A stretch of DNA of 50,230 bases from an uncultured Eubacterium sp. GTDB taxonomy: Bacteria > Bacillota > Clostridia > Lachnospirales > Lachnospiraceae. The position numbers and the translations under genes were made by a program. Location of the stretch: NCBI GenBank assembly GCA_910580075.1, contig CAJTVR010000015.1, forward strand, positions 19,572 to 69,801, in the 5' to 3' direction. Under the pieces are notes generated by a model that was not told the DNA's origin, made no database searches, and saw only the letters and a program-made list of their open reading frames with translations. Each line of letters starts with the position of its first letter. Position 1 is the stretch's first letter. Shown here in pieces: positions 16,689 to 25,343 of the stretch.

Positions 16689-16996
16689 TTTTGGACTTGT
16701 TCAGCCGGGCTGAGCTGGATTGACCAGAAAAAAGGCTTCCGCCTGAGCGGAGTGGGAGTTACGCAAAAAATCTGAATGGCTACGGTGGATTCTGCACAGC
16801 CTGGAGGAGGGGCGGGAACTGGAACCGATTCTCCGCGCCTGTTATTAAGGAGAACTCCTGATCCCCTGTCTGACGGGAAGCACCGGAATAAGGAGATCTG
16901 TGCGGCTGGCACCATACGGCGGCTTGATGAAACTGGCGGGCAGATTTTACCAGCTGTGGGTATCTGTGAGAGGATAGAAAGTCAGGAGATGGAAAT
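16689..16996. other. Gap without a recognised gene
   Basis: About 300 bases between the truncated response regulator and the next gene. Short open frames exist on both strands, but none has a ribosome site or a composition I would trust. The sequence may be the remains of a deleted quorum-sensing or other locus. I see no repeat or RNA structure here that I can name. Confidence 0.4.
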
Positions 16997-17341
16997 ATGA
17001 AACATTTAAAAACAGATGCATCAGAAATTTTGAGATCAAAATTGCGAAGGCTTATAGCAGATGAAAATATGGATGAAGCGCTGGCATATGATCTGGAAGC
17101 ACAGATTATCCTCAATGTCAGAGCCGGTTTTTTATCTATTGATGAAATCGCAGAAGAAGGCATGGAGTATATTTCGCAAGAGTATCCTGAAGTGAAAAAC
17201 CATATTTCTGCGGGTGCGTTACAGGAGCTTGTTAAGGGATACTGGGATGAATATGCGAATACAGGCGGGATCCGCGCCGCTGCGGGTTCCTATGCAGAAG
17301 CATTTGCAATGGAAAACAAATATTCTTTTTCAGCAATTTGA
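16997..17341 (+). CDS. Hypothetical protein of 114 residues
   Basis: A small, acidic, mostly helical protein (SEILRSKLRRLIADENMDEALAYDLEAQIIL; LSIDEIAEEGMEYI) without a recognised domain. A GGAGATGG ribosome site precedes the ATG. It is followed by a strong hairpin shared with the convergent flavin reductase gene. Confidence 0.55.
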   Translation: MKHLKTDASEILRSKLRRLIADENMDEALAYDLEAQIILNVRAGFLSIDEIAEEGMEYISQEYPEVKNHISAGALQELVKGYWDEYANTGGIRAAAGSYAEAFAMENKYSFSAI

Positions 17342-17409
17342 AGCGTGAAAGGAATATTTATGCCTGCAGACCAGAGCAGGAGCCGGACAGAGCATTTATT
17401 TTGACGAAA

Positions 17410-17440
17410 CAGGGGCTCCCGCATAAATGGGAGGCCCCTG
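17410..17440. terminator. Bidirectional terminator
   Basis: CAGGGGCTCCC (17410-17420) pairs with GGGAGGCCCCTG (17429-17440) with one bulged G. It lies between the convergent genes ending at 17341 and 17453 and is followed by T-rich sequence on both strands. Confidence 0.7.
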
Positions 17441-17452
17441 TTATGAAAAAAA

Positions 17453-18019
17453 TCATTTTTTTAGTTTCATACCGTCCCTGAAGGCTTCGCCAACCCGTTC
17501 TGTTACCTTGTAATAGCCGTGTGTATAAGGGTCGAATGCAATGGCATTAACAAGGGAAATATCAATTTTGCCATCGGACATGACGCTTTCATCTGCTGTG
17601 GCATTTACAACCCTGCCGATCACACCGCACCCGTATTTATTGTCCTGGTATTCGATAAACTCACACTCTAAACAGAGCGGGAATTCATTGATAACAGGTG
17701 CATCCACTGTCTCAGCTTTGCTGGCAGTGAGTCCGCTGTTTTCGAATTTATCTGCATTTTTGTTGCCGGACTCAATACCAAAATAGTCTGCCTCGGCTAC
17801 ATGGGCAGCATCAGCAATGCTTACCGTAAAAGCGCCCCTTGCTTTAATATTTTTCACTGTTTTGTGTGTTTCGGTCAGGTTGAGGGCGACATTGCCCCTT
17901 TCCTGCATGGTGCCCCATGCGGCGTTCATAACATTAACGCTGCCGTCTTCATTATATGCTGCCACCATTAAGACAGGCATTGGAAAAATGCCTTCTGTGA
18001 TATTGAGTTTTTTTCTCAT
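17453..18019 (-). CDS. Flavin reductase-like (flavoredoxin-type) protein
   Basis: A 188-residue FMN-binding protein of the flavin reductase-like family. Seen are the opening (FPMPVLMVAAYNEDGSVNVMNAAW), the flavin-binding segment (RGNVALNLTETHKTVKNIKARGAFTVSIA) and ECEFIEYQDNKYGCGVIGRVV. Such proteins transfer electrons or reduce flavins. It is divergent from an HxlR-type regulator with a 127-base gap; this pairing is very common and suggests regulation by that gene. Confidence 0.88.
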   Translation of the reverse strand: MRKKLNITEGIFPMPVLMVAAYNEDGSVNVMNAAWGTMQERGNVALNLTETHKTVKNIKARGAFTVSIADAAHVAEADYFGIESGNKNADKFENSGLTASKAETVDAPVINEFPLCLECEFIEYQDNKYGCGVIGRVVNATADESVMSDGKIDISLVNAIAFDPYTHGYYKVTERVGEAFRDGMKLKK

Positions 18020-18146
18020 TGCATTTACCTCGTTTCTTTTATGGGAATTGACAGATCTTGCATCCGTAAATATAATTATAGACGGTAACAGGAAAAAAAC
18101 AAGTACTGTTTTTTATGAAAGGTACTATCGTAAAGGAAAGTGTAAA

Positions 18147-18530
18147 ATGATAAAGAATTATATTGAGAAGGCTAATTTTGAAGATACCGGATTCAGTTAT
18201 GCATTGTCACTGATATCCGGCAAACATAAGATGGTGATCTTATACTGCCTGATGGAATTTGAGGTGGTACGATTCAATGAATTGAAACGGTATATGAAAA
18301 ACGTGTCGGATAAAACGCTCAGCAGCAATCTGAAGGAGCTGGAAACGAACAGGCTTATTATCAGAAAAGAATATCCGCAGATACCGCCAAAGGTTGAATA
18401 CAGCCTGAGTGAAAGGGGAAAATCCCTGATGGACGTCCTGGATCAGTTATGTGTCTGGGGCGAAAAGAACAGGGAAGAACAGATTGAAAGGAAAATCACG
18501 ACTGGCTGTGGAGAAACTGATAACCACTGA
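18147..18530 (+). CDS. HxlR-family transcriptional regulator
   Basis: A 127-residue winged-helix regulator of the MarR-like HxlR group: SYALSLISGKHKMVILYCLMEFEVVRFNELKRYMKNVSDKTLSSNLKELE is the recognition region, followed by the wing (RLIIRKEYPQIPPKVEYSLSERG). I choose the ATG at 18147 after AAAGGAAAG; the frame is open far upstream but overlaps the divergent gene. It has no Cys near the N terminus, where thiol-sensing members carry one. It likely controls the divergent flavin reductase. Confidence 0.88.
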   Translation: MIKNYIEKANFEDTGFSYALSLISGKHKMVILYCLMEFEVVRFNELKRYMKNVSDKTLSSNLKELETNRLIIRKEYPQIPPKVEYSLSERGKSLMDVLDQLCVWGEKNREEQIERKITTGCGETDNH

Positions 18531-18629
18531 TTCATCCTGTTCAATGGGAAATCTTTGATGTAGTAAAAAAATTAGACTTATTCACATATTTGTGATATAT
18601 TTATCCAGTCAGAATTTATATGGAATCTG

Positions 18630-18690
18630 AGGCGTTTGAAAGTTACCCCTATGGTATGGCTTTATGCTGTATGGTAACTTTAGAACGCCT
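18630..18690 (+). promoter_or_regulatory. Hairpin in the leader of the MATE transporter gene
   Basis: AGGCGTTTGAAAGTTACC (18630-18647) pairs with GGTAACTTTAGAACGCCT (18673-18690), leaving a two-base mismatch and a 25-base loop. It ends 21 bases before the start codon. A riboswitch, an attenuator or an operator are all possible; no T-run follows, and I do not recognise a known class. Confidence 0.5.
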
Positions 18691-18711
18691 TTGATGCTTT
18701 AAGGAGGAACT

Positions 18712-20019
18712 ATGGAAAAACAGGCTGAAAACTTAAATATTGCAAAATCGTTAATCGTTTTCACATTCCCTCTGATACTCAGCGGAGTCCTTCAGCAATT
18801 ATTTAACTGGGCAGACGCATTTATTGTTGGAAATACAAATGGCGAGTCCGCCCTTGCGGGAGTCGGTGCAACGACATCAGTTTATCATTTGTTTGTAAAT
18901 GTGATTGTTGGTTTTACAACAGGAATATCGGTACTTACGGCACAGATATTTGGAAAAAACGAGAAAGAGAAAATCGTAAATATTTTATCAGTGTTTGTAA
19001 CTGTTTTGGGAATGGGATTTTTTGCGGTTACAGTGCTTGGATTTTTTTTTACAGACGAAATTTTAATCCTTTTAGATACGCCGGAAGATATTTTTAAAAT
19101 TTCAAAGGAGTATCTGAAAATTCTGGTCATAGGTCTTCCGTGTCTGGCAGTTTATAATGTTTATTCTGCTGTATTGCGGGGCCTGGGCGACAGCAGGGCA
19201 TCCTTTTTATCGGTGCTTTTTTGTTCGGCGGTGAATATTGCCTTAGATGTTTTTTTTGTAATTGTGTGTTCTTTTGGTGCAGCGGGTGCGGCAGCCGCTA
19301 CAGCAGTTTCGCAGACTGCAATGATGGTATTTATTGTTTTTTACACGATAAAAAAATATCCGCAGTTAAAATTCCGGTTTTCATGTAAGTACATAGAAAA
19401 AGATATTTTTATAAAGGGGCTGAAATTCGGGATACCCTCTGCATTGCAGGGAGGAATAAATTCTATCGGAAATATTGTTCTGCAGCGGTTTATGAACAGC
19501 TTTGGACAGCAGACGGTTGCAGCCATTACAACGGCGTATCGTGTGGACTCAGTAATCATTCTGCCCATTTCCAATTTCGGCTCAGGGATTGCGGCAATAG
19601 CGGCCCGGTATATAGGCTCAGGCAGTAAAGATCAGGCAAAGAAGGTTTTAAAAACAGGCAGTGTTATCATTTCAGCAATTTCGGCCTGTCTGACATTGCT
19701 TGTTCTTGTAACAGGTTCCAGTCTGATTGCAATGTTTGGACTGACAGCCGAATCTGCTGAAATAGGAAAACACTTCTTTCATACAGTTGCAAGCTGTTAT
19801 ATGATTTACGGTCTGGCCATGGCGCTTCGCGGGTATATGGAAGGCATGGGGGATATGGTATTTTCAAGTATTGCAGGTATTATTTCCCTGTCTGCCAGAA
19901 TTGTTATTTCATATGCTTTTGCTTTTTCCGGAAATATGATCATTGCCTATGCCGAAATGATTTCATGGATCATTTTAGCAGCTTTTTATTTTGTACGGTT
20001 TATACAAAAAGGCAGATGA
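18712..20019 (+). CDS. MATE-family multidrug efflux transporter
   Basis: A 435-residue integral membrane protein with about 12 helices. The opening (SLIVFTFPLILSGVLQQLFNWADAFIVG) and GLPCLAVYNVYSAVLRGLGDSR, then the second half (GLKFGIPSALQGGINSIGNIVLQ) match the two-bundle MATE pattern. These proteins export drugs or metabolites using sodium or proton gradients. AAGGAGGAAC precedes the ATG. The gene overlaps a truncated convergent gene by 45 bases. Confidence 0.93.
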   Translation: MEKQAENLNIAKSLIVFTFPLILSGVLQQLFNWADAFIVGNTNGESALAGVGATTSVYHLFVNVIVGFTTGISVLTAQIFGKNEKEKIVNILSVFVTVLGMGFFAVTVLGFFFTDEILILLDTPEDIFKISKEYLKILVIGLPCLAVYNVYSAVLRGLGDSRASFLSVLFCSAVNIALDVFFVIVCSFGAAGAAAATAVSQTAMMVFIVFYTIKKYPQLKFRFSCKYIEKDIFIKGLKFGIPSALQGGINSIGNIVLQRFMNSFGQQTVAAITTAYRVDSVIILPISNFGSGIAAIAARYIGSGSKDQAKKVLKTGSVIISAISACLTLLVLVTGSSLIAMFGLTAESAEIGKHFFHTVASCYMIYGLAMALRGYMEGMGDMVFSSIAGIISLSARIVISYAFAFSGNMIIAYAEMISWIILAAFYFVRFIQKGR

Positions 20020-20373
20020 CCATTTGCCTGCAGCCGTTCCATACCGGTTATTTCCGTCCCGGATATCTTCGTACCCTGCTTTTGCAGGTGCTGTATTCTG
20101 CACCGTAAAAAGAATATCTCCGGTAACTCCAAGAACCACACCGGCAGCAGCAAATGCCTTAGGCAGATACGCAGGAGCAAATAAAAGACTTAGGACTTCT
20201 GCTGCCGCTACGGAATATGTGGCTGCTTTCATTGTGAGTTCAGTGTAGTATAGTTTTGTTTTCTGTTTGCCTTTTGCGATCTGGTCTGTCTGTATACCTT
20301 TCCTTTTTAGCAGCATTTTGCCTGTGTAGACGGCATAAAAGACAGTGAGTATCACGAATCCTGTAATTTTCAT
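19975..20373 (-). pseudogene. Truncated membrane methyltransferase-like gene
   Basis: On the minus strand, a 132-residue frame with the N-terminal two-thirds of a small membrane protein: MKITGFVILTVFYAVYTGKMLLKRKGIQTDQIAKGKQK, which I recognise as the opening of isoprenylcysteine carboxyl-methyltransferase-like proteins of Clostridia. After GVVLGVTGDILF the sequence leaves the family, and the frame runs into the convergent MATE gene. The catalytic C-terminal part is missing. It is probably a remnant; an inverted-repeat element lies 42 bases upstream of its start. Confidence 0.6.
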
Positions 20374-20414
20374 TCTGTATCCTTTCTTAATTTATATTCT
20401 TATTTATCGATGAA

Positions 20415-20617
20415 CCGGACGCCGGGAAGAGAAACTTTTTCCTTTTTCTGTTCCTCTTGCACTGCTTTGAAAGAATCGGGACAATGTTTTTCATAAGAGC
20501 AGTATATCATAGGGCAGACTACGGCCGCAACTTAACATTTTTATGCAGATCCCGTCTAAACGAATGTCTGAAGTGTCTAATAAATGAAAGGAAAAAGTTT
20601 ATCTGCACGGCGTCCGG
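20415..20617. repeat. Inverted-repeat element, copy 2
   Basis: A second element with the arm CCGGACGCCGGGAAGAG and onward (20415-20451), identical over 37 bases to the arm of copy 1, and a partly matching right arm (20586-20617, ending CGGCGTCCGG). The interior of about 135 bases differs from copy 1. Broken genes flank it on both sides, so it may mark old rearrangements. Confidence 0.7.
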
Positions 20618-20698
20618 ATAGACTGTAATTTTCAGAAGGCGTACGGCAGAAAATAGGATTTTCCGCGCCTGTCTGGATATCGGAATGGCTGGAAATAA

Positions 20699-21236
20699 AT
20701 GATGAACGGAAACAGCCAGGCAGAGGAAGTACCTGCATATACAATAGAAAAACTGGCAGCTCCTGACAGGCTGTCGGTGACGGTCAGCGGTATCCGCCAG
20801 TTTGACCTGGAAGCATTGCTCCAGGAGGCAGGACAGTCGGAATTTATCCGCACGGCATACCGGGAAATCGTGCTGGATGACTCCGCAGTGCGGATTATAC
20901 TGGAACTGGAACCTGACACCGGGTATGAGGTTACAGAGTATCAGAATCCGGGAAGCCTGGAACTGCGCCTGTTTTTCCAAGAGCAGGAGGAAAGGGAAGT
21001 CTGGTTTGTACACAGTGAAAAGATGGATATGTCGGAACAGCTGGCGATTCTGGCAGAACAGCTTTCGGATAAAAAAGCGGTGGCTGCAGGGACAAGATGG
21101 CCGTTATATCATTTCGGTAGGTGAATTTGACACAAAAGAGGAAGCAGACAAAGCACTGCAGGAACTGGGAAAAATACAAAACCTTGGAAGCAGGTTTGAA
21201 ACAGGCCATTGCATGAGCAGCGAACGGCCAGACTGA
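20699..21236 (+). pseudogene. AMIN/SPOR-type cell-wall protein remnant, frameshifted
   Basis: The first frame (20699-21124) encodes a beta-rich segment like AMIN domains (RLSVTVSGIRQFDLEALL; VRIILELEPDTGYEVTEYQNPGSLELRLFF). Near 21091 the coding sense moves to another frame that reads GQDGRYIISVGEFDTKEEAD and KALQELGKIQ, a SPOR domain, up to 21236. One extra A in GGGACAAG explains the shift. No export signal is visible at the start, so the 5' end is missing too. Intact relatives are peptidoglycan-binding or amidase proteins. Confidence 0.65.
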
Positions 21237-21418
21237 AATAAAGCATGATTGCAGGAAATATGATTGCAGAAAATATGATTGTAGGAAAATTGTAAGAAAC
21301 TCTAAATGAAATATTGATATGTCCTTTGGATGGAATAAAAAAACAGCACTCTTGTCTTTGATATAATATTCGTATCAGAGCAGGAGTGCACTTATTATTT
21401 GATAAGGAGAAATTGAAA

Positions 21419-22687
21419 ATGAAAAATAAAATGCAAAGAAAGTCATATCACAGAAATATTTCCATGCTTTTATGTCTGGTTACAACAGCTGCATCGGTGG
21501 CAGGCTGCGGTTCCTGGAAGAAAGATATTGGAAGCTTTTTTAATTCTGAGCAGGAAAGAGAAGAAAGCTATGTAAATTCTTCTGAAAAGGAGAAAAGCGG
21601 AAAGAGTACAGATTCTTCAGAAACAGGGGAAAGCGGAAAGAGTACAGATTCTTCAGAAACAGGGGAAAGCGGAAAGAGTACAGATTCTTCAGAACAAGGG
21701 GAGAGCGCAGATTCTTCTGATACAGCGGAAACCGGGAAGGGCACAGATTCTTCTGAAAAGGAGAAAAGCGGAAACAGCACAGATTCTTCAGAAACAGGAG
21801 AAAGCGCAGACAGTACAGCTTTATTTGAAAAAGCGGATACTGGAAATGAAATGCACAATGGAGCTGTTTTTGAGTTCGGACGGGCTGATACAATTTCGGT
21901 AGATATTTCAGCAGCAAATGCCATTGTGACAGAGGCTGATACGAATTTTGTGCTGTACCAGAAAAACAGCACTGCCCGGATTGCCCCGGCCAGTACTGCT
22001 AAGATGATTATAGCTCTGACGGCGCTTGATTTCTGTTCCACGGAAGAGAATGTGACGACTGGTACAGAGATCACGATGATGCATGCTGACTCGTCGAGGG
22101 CATGGCTTAATCAGGGCGATACCCTGACAATTTACCAGCTGCTGACTGCATTACTGCTTCCTTCCGGAAACGATGCTGCCTATTCGCTGGCAGTTTATAC
22201 GGGCAAAAAAATAGCCGGCAGTAACAGCCTGTCAAACGAAAGAGCCGTGGATGTTTTTATGAATGCAGTCAATGAAAAGGCAAAAAAGATTGGTGCTGTG
22301 AACTCAAATTTTACGGTTCCTGACGGGTACGATGCTGAGGGACAGTATACAACTGCCTGTGACCTTGCTGTTATCGCAAAGGCATGTCTGGAAAATCCTG
22401 ATCTGGCAGAGATTATGGCAAAAGAAAAATCGTATGAAAGATGGACGGGCGGCAGAGAGGTTACCTACCATAATTCAAACAAACTTCTTGATTCAGACAG
22501 TCCGTTTTATTATCCGGAAGTGATTGGAATGAAAACGGGAACCAGCAGCCTTGCCGGAGCCAGCCTGGTTTCGGCGGCAGTGATCAGCGGAAAAACGTAT
22601 ATCAGTGTAGTTATGGGAGCGTCCTCGGAAGATTCCAGATTTCGGGATAGCATGATTATTTATGATGCCGTGAAGGCGGTTTATTAA
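21419..22687 (+). CDS. D-alanyl-D-alanine carboxypeptidase lipoprotein
   Basis: A 422-residue penicillin-binding protein of the PBP5/DacA type, which trims the terminal D-Ala of peptidoglycan stem peptides outside the cell. The start is ATG at 21419 after AAGGAGA. A lipobox (SVAGC) follows the signal helix. Next comes a Ser/Thr/Glu-rich linker of about 100 residues made of SGKSTDSSETGE repeats. The catalytic domain has the three motifs: STAK, SGN and KTGT. A TATAAT at 21362-21367 stands upstream without a good -35 box. Confidence 0.9.
   Translation: MKNKMQRKSYHRNISMLLCLVTTAASVAGCGSWKKDIGSFFNSEQEREESYVNSSEKEKSGKSTDSSETGESGKSTDSSETGESGKSTDSSEQGESADSSDTAETGKGTDSSEKEKSGNSTDSSETGESADSTALFEKADTGNEMHNGAVFEFGRADTISVDISAANAIVTEADTNFVLYQKNSTARIAPASTAKMIIALTALDFCSTEENVTTGTEITMMHADSSRAWLNQGDTLTIYQLLTALLLPSGNDAAYSLAVYTGKKIAGSNSLSNERAVDVFMNAVNEKAKKIGAVNSNFTVPDGYDAEGQYTTACDLAVIAKACLENPDLAEIMAKEKSYERWTGGREVTYHNSNKLLDSDSPFYYPEVIGMKTGTSSLAGASLVSAAVISGKTYISVVMGASSEDSRFRDSMIIYDAVKAVY
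21580..21800 (+). repeat. 36-bp tandem repeats in the carboxypeptidase linker
   Basis: A 36-bp unit coding for SGKSTDSSETGE begins at 21596, 21632 and 21668 with almost no change, followed by degenerate units to about 21800. Whole-codon units mean that copy number can change without shifting the frame, altering only the length of the spacer between membrane anchor and enzyme. Confidence 0.75.
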
Positions 22688-22720
22688 CGGGGATGATAAA
22701 ATAATGACGATGCAGCAGGA

Positions 22721-22771
22721 GTGAAAATCGTGCAGATTTCGGATCTGCATATCAGCATGGAGGCCTGGAAC
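22721..22771 (+). pseudogene. Metallophosphoesterase N-terminal relic
   Basis: GTG at 22721 opens VKIVQISDLHISMEAWN, the first strand and first metal-binding motif (DxH) of calcineurin-like phosphoesterases. A GCAGGAG ribosome site is still present just before it. After 17 codons the sequence changes to the glucosidase relic in another frame. The remainder of the gene is gone. Confidence 0.55.
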
Positions 22772-22772
22772 A

Positions 22773-23123
22773 ATGGGTGCAGGAGCCATTACAGACCTTG
22801 TGTATGGCAGGAATAACCCGTCTGGAAAGCTGGCAGTGAGCTGTTATGTGAAAAATACCGGAGAGCGGGAAGGAGCGGAAGTCGTTCAGTGTTATGTACA
22901 GACGCTGTGTGCAGATATTGTGCGTCCGGCAAAAGAGCTGATCCGTTTCCGGAAAGTATTTCTTAAGGCTGGGGAAGAGACAAAAGTGCAGTTTTTTATC
23001 AGCACGCAGGAACTGATGTACTATGATGAACAGATGCATCTGACCTGTAAGGGAACACCGTTTCGGATTCTGGCCGGAAACAGCAGCAGCTGTCTGGAAG
23101 AAGCAGGTGTATTTCAGTTTTAA
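22773..23123 (+). pseudogene. GH3 beta-glucosidase relic (C-terminal pieces)
   Basis: The 116-codon frame starts with ITDLVYGRNNPSGKLAVS, the end of the GH3 catalytic C-domain, and then jumps to CYVKNTGEREGAEVVQCYVQ and ADIVRPAKELIRFRKVFL, the fibronectin III-like domain that ends these enzymes. The piece between, normally over 100 residues, is deleted. The C terminus is complete. With the phosphoesterase relic this is a scar of at least two deletions. Confidence 0.75.
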
Positions 23124-23181
23124 TATAACAGCCGGCAGAAGGCCGGCCGGATGCCCATAGGCAACAAGGCACACAAAAGAA

Positions 23182-23223
23182 GGAACCTTCAGAGTATACA
23201 GATACTTTCGGAGGTTCTTTTTT
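23182..23223 (+). terminator. Intrinsic terminator
   Basis: GAACCT (23183-23188) with further complementary bases pairs with AGGTTC (23212-23217), and a run of T (23218-23223) follows at once. It closes the relic region before the promoter at 23258. Confidence 0.75.
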
Positions 23224-23257
23224 GCTGTAGGATTCTGTAAATTTATCAAATGACCGA

Positions 23258-23286
23258 TTGCAAAAATTTACGTATATGTTTATAAT
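23258..23286 (+). promoter_or_regulatory. Sigma-A-type promoter of the SseB-like/HD operon
   Basis: TTGCAA (23258-23263), a 17-base spacer and TATAAT (23281-23286). The spacer contains TACGTAT. The promoter at 32397-32425 has the same -35 and -10 boxes, the same spacing and TACGTAT at the same place. Transcription should start near 23293 and first meet the short leader frame at 23335. Confidence 0.8.
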
Positions 23287-23334
23287 AATGATGAAAATAC
23301 AAAGAAAATTATATCCTGAAACGAAGGAGCTGTC

Positions 23335-23394
23335 ATGAAATCACCTGTACACACAGCCGGTGGCATGCACATATTATTTCATGACAGTTTCTGA
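23335..23394 (+). CDS. Possible 19-residue leader peptide within a hairpin
   Basis: A short frame, MKSPVHTAGGMHILFHDSF, starts with an ATG 8 bases after GAAGGAG and ends 31 bases before the SseB-like gene. A perfect 12-bp inverted repeat (CTGTCATGAAAT at 23330-23341, ATTTCATGACAG at 23376-23387) encloses most of it, and its left arm contains the start codon. This layout suggests a translated leader that controls the operon, but the frame could also be chance. Confidence 0.4.
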   Translation: MKSPVHTAGGMHILFHDSF

Positions 23395-23425
23395 AAGGAA
23401 TAGGAAAAGGAAACGAGAACAGACA

Positions 23426-24316
23426 ATGAGTATAAAGATGAATGATATTGACAATTCAAAATTAGAAGAAGCCATGCAGGCATATGTGGATGATCCGGTC
23501 AAAGATAAGCTGATACAGCTTGTTTTTGCGCTTCAGAATACGAAACTGTTTGTACCGGCCAGGCCTGTGCAGAACAAAGGCGGTTTCCAGCCTTATATTG
23601 TAAAAAATGGGGAAGGAAGCCTGTATATGCCGGCATTTACTTCGATAAAAAAAATCCCGGCAGACCAGAAGTATCAGGGCATGCTGAAATTACAGTATAA
23701 ACAGTGTGTATCCATGCTGCTGGATCACCCTACGCTTGTGCAAGGAATAGTTCTGAATCCTTTTGCAGATAATCTGATGTTAAAAACGCAGATGCTGGAA
23801 TTAAGCAGAAAAGCAGATCAGATCGGACAGCCAAAGGCATATAAAATGAAAACAGATGATTTCCGCATGATCGTGCGCCATACGGCAGAGTTTAGGCTGA
23901 TACCGGAAAAACTGAATGCACAGAAAATGGAGTTTATCAGCAGTCTTTCAGAAGAAGTACTCTGCGGGCTGTATGAGGCACCTTATGCAGAAACAGGTCA
24001 GAAGGAGCAGTTTCCATACCAGGCCGGTGATTTTGAAATCATGGAATTAAGTGTCCGGGATGATTTGAGCATTATGCAGGTCATCACGCCGTCTAAATAT
24101 CTGTATCAGACAAACTGCAGGGAACTTTATTTTGTATGGAATCCGCTGACAGGGCAGACAGGCTATTATACCATTGAAAAAGCGCCTGATAAAGATGAAA
24201 AAAATTACTATCTGGATGTGTTTAAAGAAGACGGTTCCTGGGAAAGACTGGAGGAGGCTCCTTCGGACGGAAATATCATGAACCGTGTTATGGAATTGTT
24301 CGGAGGTGGGATATGA
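23426..24316 (+). CDS. SseB-like protein
   Basis: A 296-residue soluble protein. The N-terminal half has the SseB-domain pattern (VKDKLIQLVFALQNTKLFVPA ... YMPAFTSIKKI ... CVSMLLDHPTLVQGIVLNPFADNLML). The second half is not assigned. SseB (enhanced serine sensitivity) has no well-defined molecular role. The start is ATG 23426 after AAGGAAACGAG. The stop overlaps the start of the HD gene (ATGA), so the two are translationally coupled. Confidence 0.78.
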   Translation: MSIKMNDIDNSKLEEAMQAYVDDPVKDKLIQLVFALQNTKLFVPARPVQNKGGFQPYIVKNGEGSLYMPAFTSIKKIPADQKYQGMLKLQYKQCVSMLLDHPTLVQGIVLNPFADNLMLKTQMLELSRKADQIGQPKAYKMKTDDFRMIVRHTAEFRLIPEKLNAQKMEFISSLSEEVLCGLYEAPYAETGQKEQFPYQAGDFEIMELSVRDDLSIMQVITPSKYLYQTNCRELYFVWNPLTGQTGYYTIEKAPDKDEKNYYLDVFKEDGSWERLEEAPSDGNIMNRVMELFGGGI

Positions 24317-25290
24317 TAACGATAGGGGTTGTGCTGAGCAATGCATATGCAGATTATTCGGCACATTTAATCCGCGGACTGTGCAGCAGGGCAAAAGAAA
24401 AGGAGAATATCAATCTTATTTTCTTCCCGGGAGTATTACAGAGTGATCTGTGCAGCATCCAGCCGCAGGAGGGGGAGACAGAGTATGCAGATACTGTTCA
24501 GATGGCCGATGTATTAATTATATCAGACCAGAAAATACTGCATATGCTGCTAGAGCAGCCGGAAGGCTCGGTTTTTTCTAATATTCTGGAGCATATTCCG
24601 TATATTCTGCTAAAAGATGATGCCGGACATGTGCTTGACCAGGCGATTGCGTTAGCCCAGGGAAAATCTTTTCAGCTGGAAGATGATATGGCGGAAGACG
24701 TATTTTCAGAAGCAGCGAACAAAGCAAAAAGACGGGATAATTTTGAGCGTGCGCTGGAATTTGCAATGAGAGCCCATAAAGGACAGGTACGCAAAGGCTC
24801 CAGTATTCCGTATATCGTGCACCCGATTGAAACAGCCCTGATTGCAATGACACTGACCAGGGATCAGGATATTATTATAGCGTCACTGTTTCACGACGTG
24901 GTAGAAGATACTTCTTACAGCATAAAAGATATTGAAGATGCCTTTGGCGCTCATGTTGCGCACCTGGTACAGATCGAAAGCGAGAATAAGCGCAAAGGCC
25001 AGGATGCGGTGCAGACATGGAAAATACGCAAGCAGGAATTTATAGATGGCCTGGATGAAAAATCCAAAGATGAAAAAATCATCGCACTGGCTGATAAACT
25101 GTCTAATATGCGTGCAACGCGTCAGGGATATTTAAAAAACGACGAAAAATTCTGGGAGCGGTTTCATCAGAAAGATAAAAACATGCATGCCTGGTATTAC
25201 CGGACAGTGGCAGACAAGCTCAGGGAATTTGAGGATACCGATGCATGGAAAGAGCTGGATCATCTGATTCGGGATGTATTTGGCGTATAA
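24313..25290 (+). CDS. HD-domain hydrolase, (p)ppGpp hydrolase-like
   Basis: A 325-residue protein. Residues from about 145 form an HD domain like that of Rel/Mesh1 hydrolases: AHKGQVRKGSSIPYIVHPIETALI, then LFHDVVEDT with the HD metal pair, and KIIALADKLSNMRATR. These enzymes bind manganese and hydrolyse (p)ppGpp or related nucleotides. The first 130 residues (TIGVVLSNAYADYSAHLIRG; VLIISDQKILHMLLEQPEG) look like a Rossmann-type sensor-like domain that I cannot name. No synthetase domain is present. Confidence 0.82.
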   Translation: MITIGVVLSNAYADYSAHLIRGLCSRAKEKENINLIFFPGVLQSDLCSIQPQEGETEYADTVQMADVLIISDQKILHMLLEQPEGSVFSNILEHIPYILLKDDAGHVLDQAIALAQGKSFQLEDDMAEDVFSEAANKAKRRDNFERALEFAMRAHKGQVRKGSSIPYIVHPIETALIAMTLTRDQDIIIASLFHDVVEDTSYSIKDIEDAFGAHVAHLVQIESENKRKGQDAVQTWKIRKQEFIDGLDEKSKDEKIIALADKLSNMRATRQGYLKNDEKFWERFHQKDKNMHAWYYRTVADKLREFEDTDAWKELDHLIRDVFGV

Positions 25291-25343
25291 GACTGCCGGA
25301 TGATGCTGCAGCAAGTCACAGGCGGTGATAAGGAGGTATCTGC

